Of a DNA stretch of 64,000 bases, positions 9,043-19,843 are shown piece by piece. Each line of letters starts with the position of its first letter. Position 1 is the stretch's first letter. The DNA is taken from contig NZ_CACSKD010000005.1 in the NCBI RefSeq assembly GCF_902706285.1, positions 62,001 through 126,000 on the forward strand, in the 5' to 3' direction. The notes under the pieces are model-generated. The model saw only the letters and a program-made list of their open reading frames with translations. It searched no databases and was not told where the DNA came from. The translations under genes and the position numbers were made by a program. Source of the DNA: Rhizobium sp. 18055. GTDB lineage: Bacteria > Pseudomonadota > Alphaproteobacteria > Rhizobiales > Rhizobiaceae.

Positions 9043-10038
9043 TCACTCGGCGGCCTGCTTGAGCTCTTCAGGGACGAAGCGGTAGGTCGTCGAGCAGAAC
9101 TCGCAGGTGACGGAAATCTCGCCGTCTTCCTGGCTGGCATCGATCTCTTCTGCCGAGAATCCCTGCAGGACGCCCTTGATCTTCTCCCGCGAACAGGAAC
9201 AGCGATCGAACACCGCACGCGGTTCATAGACCCGCACGCCGCGCTCATGGAACAGGCGGAACAGCAGCCTTTCGGTGCCGACCAAGGGATCCGTCAGCTC
9301 GTCGAAATGGATCGTCTCGACCAGCGAGCGGGCTTCGGCCCAGGAATCATCGTCAGAATGGTGGCTGGAGCCGGTATCGCCATCGCCGCCGTGGAGATCG
9401 GCCTGGCGCATGCGCTCAGGCGCTTCCGGCAGGAACTGGGCAACAAGCCCCCCTGCCCGCCAGCGGTGGCGCGGCTTGCCGTCCTCGTCGCGATCGAACA
9501 GTTCGGCTGCGGCAAGACGCACGCGGGTCGGGATCTGCTCGGACTGGCGGAAGTAGGTACCGGCAATATCCTCCAGCGTGGCGCCGTCAAGCGCGACGAT
9601 ACCCTGGTAAGGCTGGCTGAACTTGCCCTGATCGATGGTGAAGGCGAGCATGCCCTTGCCGAGCAGTTGTTCCGGCTCGGTCTGGCCTGCGGCAACCGCC
9701 TCGTCGAGCAGCGTCTGATCGAAGCGCGCATAGGCGCGCACATTCTCCGGCGTCGAAAAGTCGGCGACGAGGAGATCGACCGGGCCGTCGCTCTTGGTCT
9801 GGACAGTGAACTTGCCGTCGAATTTCAGCGAGGTGCCGAGCAGCACCGTCAGCGCGATGACTTCGGCGAGAAGCCGGGCGACAGGTGCGGGATAGTTGTG
9901 GCGCTCGAGGATCGCATCCAGCATCGGGCCGAGCTGGACGGCGCGACCGCGCACATCCAGGTTCTCGACCTGGAACGGAACAACGTGATCATCACCGGCG
10001 AAATCGAACTCGCCGAGTGCAGTTGCAGCTTCTGCCAT
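9043..10038 (-). CDS. hslO: Hsp33 redox-regulated chaperone
   Basis: A 331-residue Hsp33, a cytoplasmic holdase activated by oxidation. The N-terminal substrate-binding core is followed by the C-terminal zinc-binding redox switch. The four Cys are visible as RCSCSR and CEFC, matching the CxC...CxxC pattern that coordinates zinc when reduced and forms disulfides under oxidative stress. A GAGGAG ribosome site precedes the ATG. The gene is last in the minus-strand run argD-argF-hslO, 92 bases after argF, an order common in rhizobia. Confidence 0.95.
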   Translation of the reverse strand: MAEAATALGEFDFAGDDHVVPFQVENLDVRGRAVQLGPMLDAILERHNYPAPVARLLAEVIALTVLLGTSLKFDGKFTVQTKSDGPVDLLVADFSTPENVRAYARFDQTLLDEAVAAGQTEPEQLLGKGMLAFTIDQGKFSQPYQGIVALDGATLEDIAGTYFRQSEQIPTRVRLAAAELFDRDEDGKPRHRWRAGGLVAQFLPEAPERMRQADLHGGDGDTGSSHHSDDDSWAEARSLVETIHFDELTDPLVGTERLLFRLFHERGVRVYEPRAVFDRCSCSREKIKGVLQGFSAEEIDASQEDGEISVTCEFCSTTYRFVPEELKQAAE

Positions 10039-10130
10039 GGTCTTCTCCTCGTCTTAGGGAGACGGACAAGCGTGTCCATCGGCCCGCGCGGCCACGGGCC
10101 CTTTCGGCCCAATGTGGCATCCAGTATGGT

Positions 10131-11048
10131 TCAGATCGCGCCCAGGCACCAAGCAAGAATCGACTTCTGTGCATGAAGACGGTTTTCCGCTTCATCGAAG
10201 ACGACGGACTGCGGGCCGTCGATCACCTCGTCCGTGACTTCCTCACCACGATGGGCAGGCAGGCAATGCATGAACAATGCATCCTTGCCGGCCTGTGCCA
10301 TCAAAGCCGAATTGACCTGATAAGGCTGGAAGACGTTGTGACCCCGGGCCCGATGTTCCTGATTCATGGAAACCCAGGTATCGGTTACCACGCAATCGGC
10401 GCCGGCGACCGCACGGTCAGCGTCATGGCTCAGCATGATTTCGGCGCCCTCATTGCGGGCCCAGTTCAGATAGTGATCCTTTGGCTCGGAACCAAGAGGC
10501 ACCGCCATGTTCATGCGATAGCCGAAACGGGCAGCGCCCTCGATCAGCGAATGCAGCACATTGTTGCCATCACCCATCCAGGTCACCGTCTTGCCCTTGA
10601 TCGGGCCGCGGTGCTCCTCGAAGGTCATGATGTCGGCCATGATCTGGCACGGATGGGTGTCATCGGTCAGCGCATTGATAACAGGCACCGTCGCGTGTTC
10701 GGCAAGCTCCAGCAGGCGCGAATGCTCGGTGGTGCGGATCATGATGGCATCGACGTAGCGTGACAGGACCTTGGCGGTATCGCCGATGGTCTCGGCGCGG
10801 CCGAGCTGCATCTCTGTGCCGGAGAGGAACAGCGTCTCGCCGCCGAGCTGGCGCATGCCGACGTCGAAGGAGACGCGGGTGCGGGTCGAGGGCTTTTCGA
10901 AGATCATCGCCAGCATCTTGCCGGCCAGCGGCTTGTCGCCCTGTCCGGCCTTGAAGGCCTGCTTGCGGGCCATGGCATCATTCATGATGACCCGAAGGTC
11001 AGACGAGGTTACCGCGGAGAGATCGAGGAAGTGTTTTGGGGAAGCCAT
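10131..11048 (-). CDS. argF: Ornithine carbamoyltransferase
   Basis: A 305-residue anabolic ornithine carbamoyltransferase, which makes citrulline from ornithine and carbamoyl phosphate. The carbamoyl-phosphate motif STRTR is seen in [15 protein letters not shown], followed by the family's [11 protein letters not shown] and the ornithine-binding [11 protein letters not shown]. Length and motif order are normal for the trimeric enzyme. It follows argD by 46 bases on the minus strand and is probably cotranscribed with it. Confidence 0.97.
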   Translation of the reverse strand: MASPKHFLDLSAVTSSDLRVIMNDAMARKQAFKAGQGDKPLAGKMLAMIFEKPSTRTRVSFDVGMRQLGGETLFLSGTEMQLGRAETIGDTAKVLSRYVDAIMIRTTEHSRLLELAEHATVPVINALTDDTHPCQIMADIMTFEEHRGPIKGKTVTWMGDGNNVLHSLIEGAARFGYRMNMAVPLGSEPKDHYLNWARNEGAEIMLSHDADRAVAGADCVVTDTWVSMNQEHRARGHNVFQPYQVNSALMAQAGKDALFMHCLPAHRGEEVTDEVIDGPQSVVFDEAENRLHAQKSILAWCLGAI

Positions 11049-11094
11049 TGTCTTTACCTGTTACGCCCGCCATCCGGCCGGGCACCCTATCCGT

Positions 11095-12294
11095 TCAAGC
11101 CGTCTTCTTGATTTTCGATGCGCGCACGCTCTCGGCGGCGCGCTCAAGTCGAGCGAGGCCTTCGCGGGCTTCATCAGCCGTGACGACAAGCGGCGGAAGA
11201 AGGCGGATGACGTTGTCGCCGGCCGGGATCGCCAGAAGATTGGCGCCGCGGATCGCCTGCAGCAGTTCGGCCGACGGCACGGCCGCCTTGACGCCGAGCA
11301 GCAGGCCTTCGCCACGGATATCCTCGATCACATCAGGGAAGCGATCATGGAGCGAGGCCAGGCCCTGGCGGAAGACCAGCGCAACATCGTTGACGTGCTG
11401 CAGGAAGCTCTCTTCGAGAATGATGTCGAGCACGGCATTGCCGACGGCCATGGCGAGCGGATTGCCGCCATAGGTCGAGCCATGGGTGCCGGCCTTCATG
11501 CCGGAGGCAGCTTCAGCGGTGGCCAGGCAGGCGCCGAGCGGAAAGCCGCCGCCGATGCCCTTGGCGACTGCCATGATGTCAGGCGTGATGCCGGCCCATT
11601 CGTGGGCGAACAGCTTGCCGGTACGACCGACGCCGGTCTGCACTTCGTCGAGGATCAGCAGCAGGCCGTTCTCGTCGCAGAGCTGGCGCAGTGCCTTCAT
11701 GAACTCGTTGGTCGCCGGGCGGACACCGCCCTCACCCTGCACCGGCTCGATCAGGATCGCAGCCGTGGCGTCGGTGATCGCGGCGCGAACGGCTTCGATG
11801 TCGCCGAACGGCACCTGGTCGAAGCCGGGCGCCTTGGGGCCGAAGCCTTCGAGATACTTTTCCTGGCCACCGGCGGCAATCGTCGCCAGCGTGCGGCCGT
11901 GGAAGGCGCCTTCGAAGGTGATAATGTGGAAGCGCTCGGGATGGCCCTTGGAATACTGATAGCGGCGCGCGGTCTTGATCGCGCACTCAAGAGCCTCAGC
12001 GCCGGAATTGGTGAAGAACACCTTTTCCGCGAAGGTTGCATCCGTCAGGCGCTTGGCAAGACGCTCCTGGCCGGGGATCTCATAGATGTTCGACAGGTGC
12101 CAGACCTTGTCGGCCTGATCCTTCAAAGCACAGACGACATGCGGATGGCCGTGGCCAACCGAAGTGACGGCGACGCCGGCACCGAAATCGAGATATCGTT
12201 CGCCACTCTCGGTGATCAGCCAGACGCCCTCTCCTCGCTCGAACCGCAATGGGGCACGAGAGTAGGTATCATAAAGCGGCGCGGCTTCAGCCAT
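11095..12294 (-). CDS. argD: Acetylornithine aminotransferase
   Basis: A 399-residue class-III PLP aminotransferase of arginine biosynthesis, acting on N-acetylornithine. The start is [16 protein letters not shown] at 12294; upstream extension of the frame is non-coding in character. Key elements are [19 protein letters not shown] for cofactor phosphate binding, [19 protein letters not shown], and the PLP lysine in [17 protein letters not shown]. It heads the argD-argF-hslO run. Many argD enzymes also act on succinyl-diaminopimelate; that dual role cannot be read from sequence. Confidence 0.95.
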   Translation of the reverse strand: MAEAAPLYDTYSRAPLRFERGEGVWLITESGERYLDFGAGVAVTSVGHGHPHVVCALKDQADKVWHLSNIYEIPGQERLAKRLTDATFAEKVFFTNSGAEALECAIKTARRYQYSKGHPERFHIITFEGAFHGRTLATIAAGGQEKYLEGFGPKAPGFDQVPFGDIEAVRAAITDATAAILIEPVQGEGGVRPATNEFMKALRQLCDENGLLLILDEVQTGVGRTGKLFAHEWAGITPDIMAVAKGIGGGFPLGACLATAEAASGMKAGTHGSTYGGNPLAMAVGNAVLDIILEESFLQHVNDVALVFRQGLASLHDRFPDVIEDIRGEGLLLGVKAAVPSAELLQAIRGANLLAIPAGDNVIRLLPPLVVTADEAREGLARLERAAESVRASKIKKTA

Positions 12295-12721
12295 GGCGCG
12301 ATCTCCTGTCATTGAACACCGTTGACCCGGACTCCGGCTAAGAAACACGGGGTCCGGAAATTGAAAATGCCGCCTTTCGGCGGCAAGCGGCACTATTGAC
12401 GTTTCGCAGTGCGATGTCAACAAAACTGAGGTTTTGCAGCATGCGTCAAGCTGGCATTGGGGTCCGCGGAGCCTATCAACAGCTAATGTTGCAGAAATGA
12501 CTCTCCTTCCCAGCAAGTTGGGGAAAACCGAGAAATCGATTCGTCGGGATTCAACCGACTCTTGTCACGGAGTCGCCCTCACTCTAGGTTAAAACTCAAT
12601 TACTAGACTGCATGCGGCGGAACTAGTCACCAAAATCGAGAAAGCGTTTCGTGGTCCGGACACGTCCGGGCCATGGGTGAGGGATTCTGCCTGCACCAAC
12701 GCTAAAAGGCGGAGACAGGGC
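12295..12721. other. Gene-free divergent region between argD and gcrA
   Basis: About 430 bases without a credible gene. It must hold the argD promoter (leftward) and the gcrA promoter (rightward). Its notable content is a run of GANTC sites, described separately. Small open frames here have no ribosome site. Confidence 0.7.
12499..12574. promoter_or_regulatory. Cluster of five GANTC (CcrM) sites upstream of gcrA
   Basis: GANTC occurs at 12499-12503 (GACTC), 12538-12542 (GATTC), 12548-12552 (GATTC), 12557-12561 (GACTC) and 12570-12574 (GAGTC). Single sites flank the cluster at 12330 and 12683. CcrM methylates GANTC and GcrA senses its methylation state, so this is a plausible cell-cycle control element for gcrA. 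Confidence 0.6.
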
Positions 12722-13267
12722 ATGAACTGGACAGACGAGCGCGTTGAACGACTGAAGAAACTCTGGGCCGAGGGCCTGAGCGCCAGCCAGATTGCTGCAC
12801 AACTTGGCGGTGTAAGCCGCAATGCTGTTATCGGCAAGGTCCACCGCCTGAGCCTGCCGGGCCGGGCCAAGGCCGGCGGCACTTCGGCGGCTGCGAGAAC
12901 GCCGAAGCGTCCTGCGGCAACCGCGCCACGCTCTGCCAATACATTCAACTCATCGCGTATCACTGCCACCCGCACCGTTACCCGCCAGCAGGGTTCAACG
13001 ATGCTGAAGGAAGAGATGGACGTCAATGCGATCGAGGAAGTTCGCTACCGTCCGTCGGCCAACGTGGTCGTTCCGATCTCGCGTCGCCTCGGCCTGACGG
13101 AACTGACCGAGCGCACGTGCAAGTGGCCGGTCGGCGATCCGCTGACAGATGACTTCCACTTCTGCGGTTGCGAGTCGCCTGACGCTTCGCCTTACTGCAC
13201 CTATCACCAGAAAATGGCCTACCAGCCGGTCAACGAGCGCCGCAGGGCAGCCAACCGGGTCGCATGA
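12722..13267 (+). CDS. gcrA: Cell cycle regulator GcrA
   Basis: A 181-residue GcrA protein. The N-terminal DNA-binding segment is nearly canonical: MNWTDERVERLKKLWAEG, then ASQIAAQLGGVSRNAVIGKV and HRLSLPGR. A low-complexity Thr/Ala/Arg linker follows. The C-terminal domain holds conserved Cys/His pairs (CKWPVGDP, FCGCESPDASPYCTYHQ), the part that contacts sigma-70 in Caulobacter. GcrA activates promoters carrying methylated GANTC and couples transcription to replication. The start at 12722 is fixed by the conserved N-terminus. Its own upstream region is rich in GANTC sites. Confidence 0.96.
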   Translation: MNWTDERVERLKKLWAEGLSASQIAAQLGGVSRNAVIGKVHRLSLPGRAKAGGTSAAARTPKRPAATAPRSANTFNSSRITATRTVTRQQGSTMLKEEMDVNAIEEVRYRPSANVVVPISRRLGLTELTERTCKWPVGDPLTDDFHFCGCESPDASPYCTYHQKMAYQPVNERRRAANRVA

Positions 13268-13294
13268 TCCGGAAAGCCGGATAAGGAACACAAG

Positions 13295-13321
13295 AAAACG
13301 GGCCTTTGCGGGCCCGTTTTT
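13295..13321. terminator. Bidirectional terminator between gcrA and phoB
   Basis: ACGGGCC (13298-13304) and GGCCCGT (13311-13317) form the stem, with A-runs on the left and T-runs on the right, so it can serve both convergent genes. Confidence 0.8.
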
Positions 13322-13346
13322 CGTTTTCGGCAGGTGATGAAACCCC

Positions 13347-14030
13347 TCAGGCTTCCATGGAGTATCCGGCGCCGCGTACGGTGCGGATGACATCCTGCAT
13401 GTTCGAGAAGTTGAGCGCCTTGCGCAGGCGGCCGACATGCACATCGACGGTGCGCTCGTCGACATAGATATCGTGACCCCAGACGCCATCCAGCAGCTGC
13501 GAACGCGAGAAGACGCGGCCGGGCGATGCCATCAGGAATTCCAGCAGGCGGAACTCGGTCGGGCCGAGGCGGACTTCGCGGCTCTTGCGGTGAACGCGGT
13601 GGGTTTCGCGGTCGAGCTCGATATCGCCGCATTTCAGCAGCGACGACAGAACCTCGGGCTTGGCGCGTCGCAGCATCGCCTTGACGCGGGCGACAAGCTC
13701 CGGCGTCGAGAACGGCTTGACGACATAGTCGTCGGCACCGGTGGACAGGCCGCGAACGCGTTCGCTTTCCTCTCCACGGGCCGTCAGCATGATGATCGGC
13801 AGGCGCTCGGTCTCCGGGCGCATGCGCAACCGGCGGCAAAGCTCGATGCCGGATACGCCCGGCAGCATCCAATCGAGGATGAGCAGATCGGGCGTGCGCT
13901 CCTGAAGCCGGATTTCGGCCTCGTCACCACGCAGGATGGTATCGACCTCGAAGCCTTCGGCTTCGAGGTTATAGCGAAGAAGCACGCTCAGCGCTTCTTC
14001 GTCTTCAACGACTGCTACTCTTGGGATCAT
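13347..14030 (-). CDS. phoB: Phosphate regulon response regulator PhoB
   Basis: A 227-residue OmpR/PhoB-type response regulator. The receiver domain has the acidic pair EDEE near residue 10, the phosphoacceptor Asp in LLILDWMLPG (about residue 53), and the conserved Thr and Lys (MLTARG, DDYVVKPFS). The C-terminal winged helix ends in the recognition segment YVDERTVDVHVGRLRKAL. It binds Pho boxes when phosphate is low. It is the last gene of the phoR-pst-phoU-phoB set and starts 36 bases after phoU. Confidence 0.97.
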   Translation of the reverse strand: MIPRVAVVEDEEALSVLLRYNLEAEGFEVDTILRGDEAEIRLQERTPDLLILDWMLPGVSGIELCRRLRMRPETERLPIIMLTARGEESERVRGLSTGADDYVVKPFSTPELVARVKAMLRRAKPEVLSSLLKCGDIELDRETHRVHRKSREVRLGPTEFRLLEFLMASPGRVFSRSQLLDGVWGHDIYVDERTVDVHVGRLRKALNFSNMQDVIRTVRGAGYSMEA

Positions 14031-14066
14031 TCGTCTCGGTCTCCTGGGGGCGCGGTTCCGGAACGC

Positions 14067-14780
14067 TTATTCCGTGACTGCCCCAACGGTGTTGGCGGTA
14101 TCGTCCTTCGGACGTTCGCCTTCCGGCTGGGCGCCGGTCGCCATGTAGTAGATGGTCTCGGCGATGTTGGTGGCGTGGTCGCCGATACGCTCGATGTTCT
14201 TGGCGCAGAACAGGAGATGCGTGCAGCTGGTGATGTTGCGCGGATCTTCCATCATGTAGGTCAGCATCTCGCGGAACAGCGAGGTGTACATCGCATCGAT
14301 TTCCTCGTCGCGCTCACGGATCGACTTGGCGCGGTCGGCAGCGCGGCTCGTATAGACATCGAGCACTTCCTTGAGCTGGACGAGTGCCAGTTCGGAGAGA
14401 TGCTCGAGGCCGCGGGCGAGCTTGCGGGGAACGCCGGTGCTCTGCACGGCGATGACGCGCTTGGCGGTGTTCTTGCCGAGATCGCCGACGCGCTCGAGAT
14501 CAGCCGCGATGCGGATCGATCCCATGATTTCGCGAAGGTCGGCAGCCATCGGCTGGCGGCGGGCGATGGTGATGATCGCCTTGTCGCCGATTTCGCGCTC
14601 GGCATGATCGAGGATCACGTCGTCGGAAATGACCTTCTGGGCGAGCGAGGTGTCGCCGTTGACCAGCGCGCGAACGGCGTCGCCGACCATCTGTTCGGCA
14701 AGGCCACCCATTTCCGAGATACGGCGGGTCAGGAACTTGAGGTCGTCGTCATAGGCGGAATAGATATGTGTCGATGCCAT
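14067..14780 (-). CDS. phoU: Phosphate transport regulator PhoU
   Basis: A 237-residue PhoU, all-helical with two three-helix-bundle repeats. The metal-binding motifs are visible as ADLREIMGSIRIAADLERVGD in the first repeat and CTHLLFCAKNIERIGDHATN in the second, each containing the typical E/DxxxD. PhoU links the PstSCAB transporter to PhoR and keeps the Pho regulon off when phosphate is ample. The start is ATG 14780 (MASTHIYSAYDDDLK). It lies between pstB and phoB in the operon. Confidence 0.96.
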   Translation of the reverse strand: MASTHIYSAYDDDLKFLTRRISEMGGLAEQMVGDAVRALVNGDTSLAQKVISDDVILDHAEREIGDKAIITIARRQPMAADLREIMGSIRIAADLERVGDLGKNTAKRVIAVQSTGVPRKLARGLEHLSELALVQLKEVLDVYTSRAADRAKSIRERDEEIDAMYTSLFREMLTYMMEDPRNITSCTHLLFCAKNIERIGDHATNIAETIYYMATGAQPEGERPKDDTANTVGAVTE

Positions 14781-14823
14781 GGGGCTTATCCTTGAATGTC
14801 CTGAGGGTTTCCGACGCCGGAGA

Positions 14824-15639
14824 TCAACCGAAGCGGCCCATGATATAGTCCTGGGTGCGCGGGTCATCCGGGTTGGTGAACATCTTGTCGGTATCGTTCT
14901 CCTCGACGAGGTTGCCGAGGTGGAACATGGCGGTGCGCTGCGACACGCGGGCTGCCTGCTGCATCGAGTGGGTGACGATGACGATGGTGTAGGCTTCACG
15001 CAGTTCGTGGATAAGCTCTTCGACCTTGGCGGTAGCGATCGGGTCGAGCGCCGAGCACGGTTCGTCCATCAGGATGACTTCGGGGCTGACGGCGATGGCG
15101 CGGGCGATGCACAGACGTTGCTGCTGACCGCCCGAGAGGCCGGTGCCGGATTCGTGGACGCGGTCCTTGACTTCGTTCCACAGGCCGGCGCGCTGCAGGC
15201 TCTGCTCGACGATCACGTCCATGTCGGCCTTCGCCTTGGCGAGACCGTGGATGCGCGGGCCGTAGGCGACGTTTTCATAGATCGTCTTCGGGAACGGGTT
15301 CGGCTTCTGGAACACCATGCCAACGCGGGCGCGCAGTTCGACGACATCGATGTCGGGATCGTAGATATCGTCGCCATCCAGCGTGATCTTGCCGGTGACG
15401 CGGCAGTTGTCGATGGTGTCGTTCATGCGGTTCAGGCTGCGCAGGAAGGTGGACTTGCCGCAACCCGATGGGCCGATGAGCGCGGTCACGGTGTTTTCGC
15501 GGATGTTCAGCTTGACGTCGAACAGCGCACGCTTGTCGCCATAGTAAACCGAAACGTCGTGGCCGATCATTTTATACGGAACTGTATTCATCTTCTGGTC
15601 AAGCGCCTTCTCAACTGCGGCTTCCGTCAACATGTTCAT
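14824..15639 (-). CDS. pstB: Phosphate ABC transporter ATP-binding protein PstB
   Basis: A 271-residue ABC ATPase that powers high-affinity phosphate import. Walker A is GPSGCGKST, the Q-loop lies in [17 protein letters not shown] (a PstB hallmark), the signature is [14 protein letters not shown], and Walker B is [13 protein letters not shown]; the switch His is in [12 protein letters not shown]. It sits between pstA and phoU with short gaps, as in the standard operon. Confidence 0.97.
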   Translation of the reverse strand: MNMLTEAAVEKALDQKMNTVPYKMIGHDVSVYYGDKRALFDVKLNIRENTVTALIGPSGCGKSTFLRSLNRMNDTIDNCRVTGKITLDGDDIYDPDIDVVELRARVGMVFQKPNPFPKTIYENVAYGPRIHGLAKAKADMDVIVEQSLQRAGLWNEVKDRVHESGTGLSGGQQQRLCIARAIAVSPEVILMDEPCSALDPIATAKVEELIHELREAYTIVIVTHSMQQAARVSQRTAMFHLGNLVEENDTDKMFTNPDDPRTQDYIMGRFG

Positions 15640-15653
15640 GATGTTTACTCCGT

Positions 15654-16972
15654 TTACCAGCGGCGCTCAAAGCGACGACGCAAGAGGATAGCTCCGAAGT
15701 TCATGACGATCAGGAACAGGAGCAGGACGATGATGGCGCCGGATGTGCGCTCGACAAAGGCGCGTTCGGCTTCGTTTGCCCACATGTAGACCTGTACCGG
15801 CAGAGCCGTGGACGGATCCATGGGGGTGGAAGGTGCATTGGCGACGAAGGCGACCATGCCGATCAACAGCAGCGGTGCGGTTTCGCCGAGCGCATGCGCC
15901 AGGCCGATGATAGTGCCGGTCAGAATGCCCGGCATGGCGAGCGGCAGAACGTGGTGGAACACCATCTGCATCTTGGAGGCGCCGAGGCCAAGCGCTGCTG
16001 CGCGGATCGACGGCGGCACCGCGCGCAGTGCAGCGCGGGTGGCGATGATGATGGTCGGCAGGGTCATCAGCGACAGCACCAGGCCACCGACCAGCGGCGC
16101 GGAACGCGGCAGGCCAGCGAAGTTGATGAAGACAGCCAGGCCGAGCAGACCGTAGACGATCGAGGGAACGGCCGCGAGGTTGTTGATGTTGACCTCGATC
16201 AGATCGGTCAGCTTGTTCTTCGGTGCGAACTCTTCGAGGTAGATCGAAGCGGCAACACCGATCGGCAGAGCGAGCACAAGAACAATCAGCATCAGATAGA
16301 GCGAACCGATCAGCGCCACGCCGAGGCCTGCAGCTTCAGGACGGCTGGAGTTGCCGTTGACGAACAGGCCGGTGTTGAACTGCTTGTGCAGCGCGCCGCT
16401 GGCCTTCATCTGCTGCATCCAACCGACCTGGCGGTCGTTGACCTTGCGGTTCTTCTCGTCAACGGTCAGGTCGATCTGGCCCTTGTTGGCGGAATCGACG
16501 TTGGCGTCGGCCAGAAGCGTGACATTGACGGTCTTGCCGATCAGCGACGGATCGGCCTCGACCATGTCACGGAGCACGATCGGTGCACCCTTGGAGATCA
16601 TCGCCGCCGCGTCGCGCGTTTCCAGTCGGCTGGCAGCGTTGACGCCGAGCATCTTGACCATGGCATCGCGGATCAGGACCGGATAGTTGGCCGCGATCAG
16701 CACCGAAGGATCGGTGGCACGCTTGTTGTTCGGGTCCAGCACCTTCTCGCTGAACTCGATCGGCAGGGTGATCGCCGTCTGCGCAAAGGCCGTGTAGCCC
16801 TGGCGGATGACGGTGGTCAGCAGGATGGCGAGGAAAATCAGGCCGAAGGAGATGGCGGCGACGCCATAGGCCTGGAACCGGCGTTCAGCGGCGTAGCGAC
16901 GCTTGATGCCGATATCGCGGCGGGCGGGCGCCTTGGAAACGACGACGCCCTGTCCGGAGGAAACAACATCGG

Positions 16973-16976
<4 letters not shown>
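15654..16976 (-). CDS. pstA: Phosphate ABC transporter permease PstA
   Basis: A 440-residue inner-membrane permease. It starts at ATG 16976, overlapping the pstC stop by 4 bases, which implies translational coupling. A first membrane segment near residue 45 is followed by a large polar loop of about 170 residues. Five or more transmembrane helices then carry the coupling loop [20 protein letters not shown] (EAA-like) that contacts PstB. The long periplasmic loop makes it larger than the E. coli protein; this long form is common in alphaproteobacteria. Confidence 0.95.
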
Positions 16977-18454
<1,478 letters not shown>

Positions 18455-18569
18455 TCGTTAAGGTCCCCAGGCTCTTGGCCCCAAAAAAGCGAAAACGGCA
18501 GGCTGGCCATCTCGGCTTCCAATCATGGAGAAGTTCAACCTTGCCACCCCCTTAGAGCGACAAGGGCAA

Positions 18570-18601
18570 TGCCGGCGCGACCCTTTCGGAGCGCGCCGGC
18601 A
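18570..18601 (-). terminator. Hairpin directly after pstS
   Basis: A 10-bp perfect stem, TGCCGGCGCG (18570-18579) with CGCGCCGGCA (18592-18601), lies 8 bases beyond the pstS stop without a T-run on the minus strand. In binding-protein operons such hairpins usually protect the upstream message and lower expression of the permease genes. It may act as an attenuator rather than a full terminator. Confidence 0.6.
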
Positions 18602-18608
18602 ATGTTGA

Positions 18609-19643
18609 TTACATGGTCTTGCCGTCTTCAACCGACTTGCGGATCGCGTCGCGTTCAGCGTCCGGAGCAGCAACCAGGCCGTATTCGACGAGCGGGCTAT
18701 CAGGTCCGATCATCTGGTCGGATACGAAGAAGTTCACGTATTCCTTCAGGCCAGGAATAACGCCGAGATGCGCCTTCTTGACGTAGAAGAACAGCGGACG
18801 GGAAACCGGGTAGGTGCCGTCAGCAATGGTTTCCGGGCTAGGAACGATGCCCTTGACCGTGGCAACCTTCAGCTTGTCAGCGTTGTTTTCGTAGAAGGAC
18901 AGGCCGAATACGCCAACACCTGTCTTGTTGGCAGCGATGCGTGCCAGCGTTTCAGGGTAGTCGCCGTCGATGTCGACAGCAGCGCCGTCCTTGCGAACTG
19001 CAACGCAAGCCTTGCTCTGGGCGGCCTTGTCGGTGATTTCCTTGGCGATGACGTCGAAAGCGCCCGAGTCCTTGCAGCCTGCGAGGAGAACGTTCAGTTC
19101 GAACACTTCGCGGGTGCCGTGCTTTTCGCCAGGAATGTAGGCAGCGATATCAACAGCCGGGAGAGCCGGGTTGACTTCGGACCACTTCTTGTAAGGGTTG
19201 GCGACGAGCTTGCCATCGACAACAACCTGGGCAGCCAGAGCCTTGTAGAGGTCGGCAGGAACGTAAGCGACATCAGGGTTGGAAGAGTCGGTTGCGAAGA
19301 CGATGCCGTCGTAGCCGATCTTGACTTCCTGGATGTCGGTGACGCCGGCTGTCTTGCAGGCTTCCAGCTCGTTCTTGTTGATCGGACGCGAAGCGTTGGC
19401 AACGTCGATCGTGTCAGGGCCTACGCCCTTGCAGAATTCCTTGAGGCCAGCACCGGTGCCGCCGGATTCGACGACTGGCGTTTTGAAGTCCTTGAAGGTT
19501 TCGCCGAAGGTCTCGGCAACAATCTTTGCGTATGGCAGAACCGTGGACGAGCCACTGACCTGGACCTGGTCGCGAGCGATCGCCGCGCCGGCGAAAGCGG
19601 CGGAGGCGGCAAGTGCTGCGAGCGTAAGTTTAAAAGCGTTCAT
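18609..19643 (-). CDS. pstS: Periplasmic phosphate-binding protein PstS
   Basis: A 344-residue periplasmic binding protein for phosphate. The signal peptide is MNAFKLTLAALAASAAFAGAAIA (given as MNAFKLTLAALAASA and AFAGAAIA), cleaved before RDQVQV. The phosphate-contact segment SGSSTVLPYA and the downstream ESGGTGAGLKEFCKG and DVANASRPI agree with PstS. A GGGAGA ribosome site sits before ATG 19643. A Pho box lies about 110 bases upstream, so it is expected to be strongly induced by phosphate starvation and to lead the pst operon. Confidence 0.96.
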   Translation of the reverse strand: MNAFKLTLAALAASAAFAGAAIARDQVQVSGSSTVLPYAKIVAETFGETFKDFKTPVVESGGTGAGLKEFCKGVGPDTIDVANASRPINKNELEACKTAGVTDIQEVKIGYDGIVFATDSSNPDVAYVPADLYKALAAQVVVDGKLVANPYKKWSEVNPALPAVDIAAYIPGEKHGTREVFELNVLLAGCKDSGAFDVIAKEITDKAAQSKACVAVRKDGAAVDIDGDYPETLARIAANKTGVGVFGLSFYENNADKLKVATVKGIVPSPETIADGTYPVSRPLFFYVKKAHLGVIPGLKEYVNFFVSDQMIGPDSPLVEYGLVAAPDAERDAIRKSVEDGKTM

Positions 19644-19752
19644 AATCAGTCTCCCGGGCATATAGCGGTCTGAGTGTGGCCTGGAACGGCCCCTGGGCGG
19701 TGCCGCTTGTTCATCGGCACGCTCTCTTTAGCCCCCGATACCCAGAGGTATT

Positions 19753-19781
19753 ATGTCAGTTCGGTGAAACATTTGTGACAG
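19753..19781 (-). promoter_or_regulatory. Pho box upstream of pstS, three half-sites
   Basis: Reading the minus strand, CTGTCAC (19781-19775), GTTTCAC (19770-19764) and CTGACAT (19759-19753) are spaced exactly 11 bases apart, the direct-repeat geometry bound by PhoB. Two half-sites make a classical Pho box; the third suggests a second overlapping PhoB dimer position. Confidence 0.8.
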
Positions 19782-19843
19782 TCTATGTAATTGAAAATAT
19801 TACATAAAATTTACAGCGTAAAATGGCCTATTGCGGTTTTATG

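Noticed and set aside
10771-12315. 514-codon plus-strand frame across argF and argD
   Set aside because: Antisense to two secure arginine genes, with no ribosome site.
12589-13026. Minus-strand frame antisense to gcrA
   Set aside because: Shadow of gcrA, whose N-terminal motif is unmistakable.
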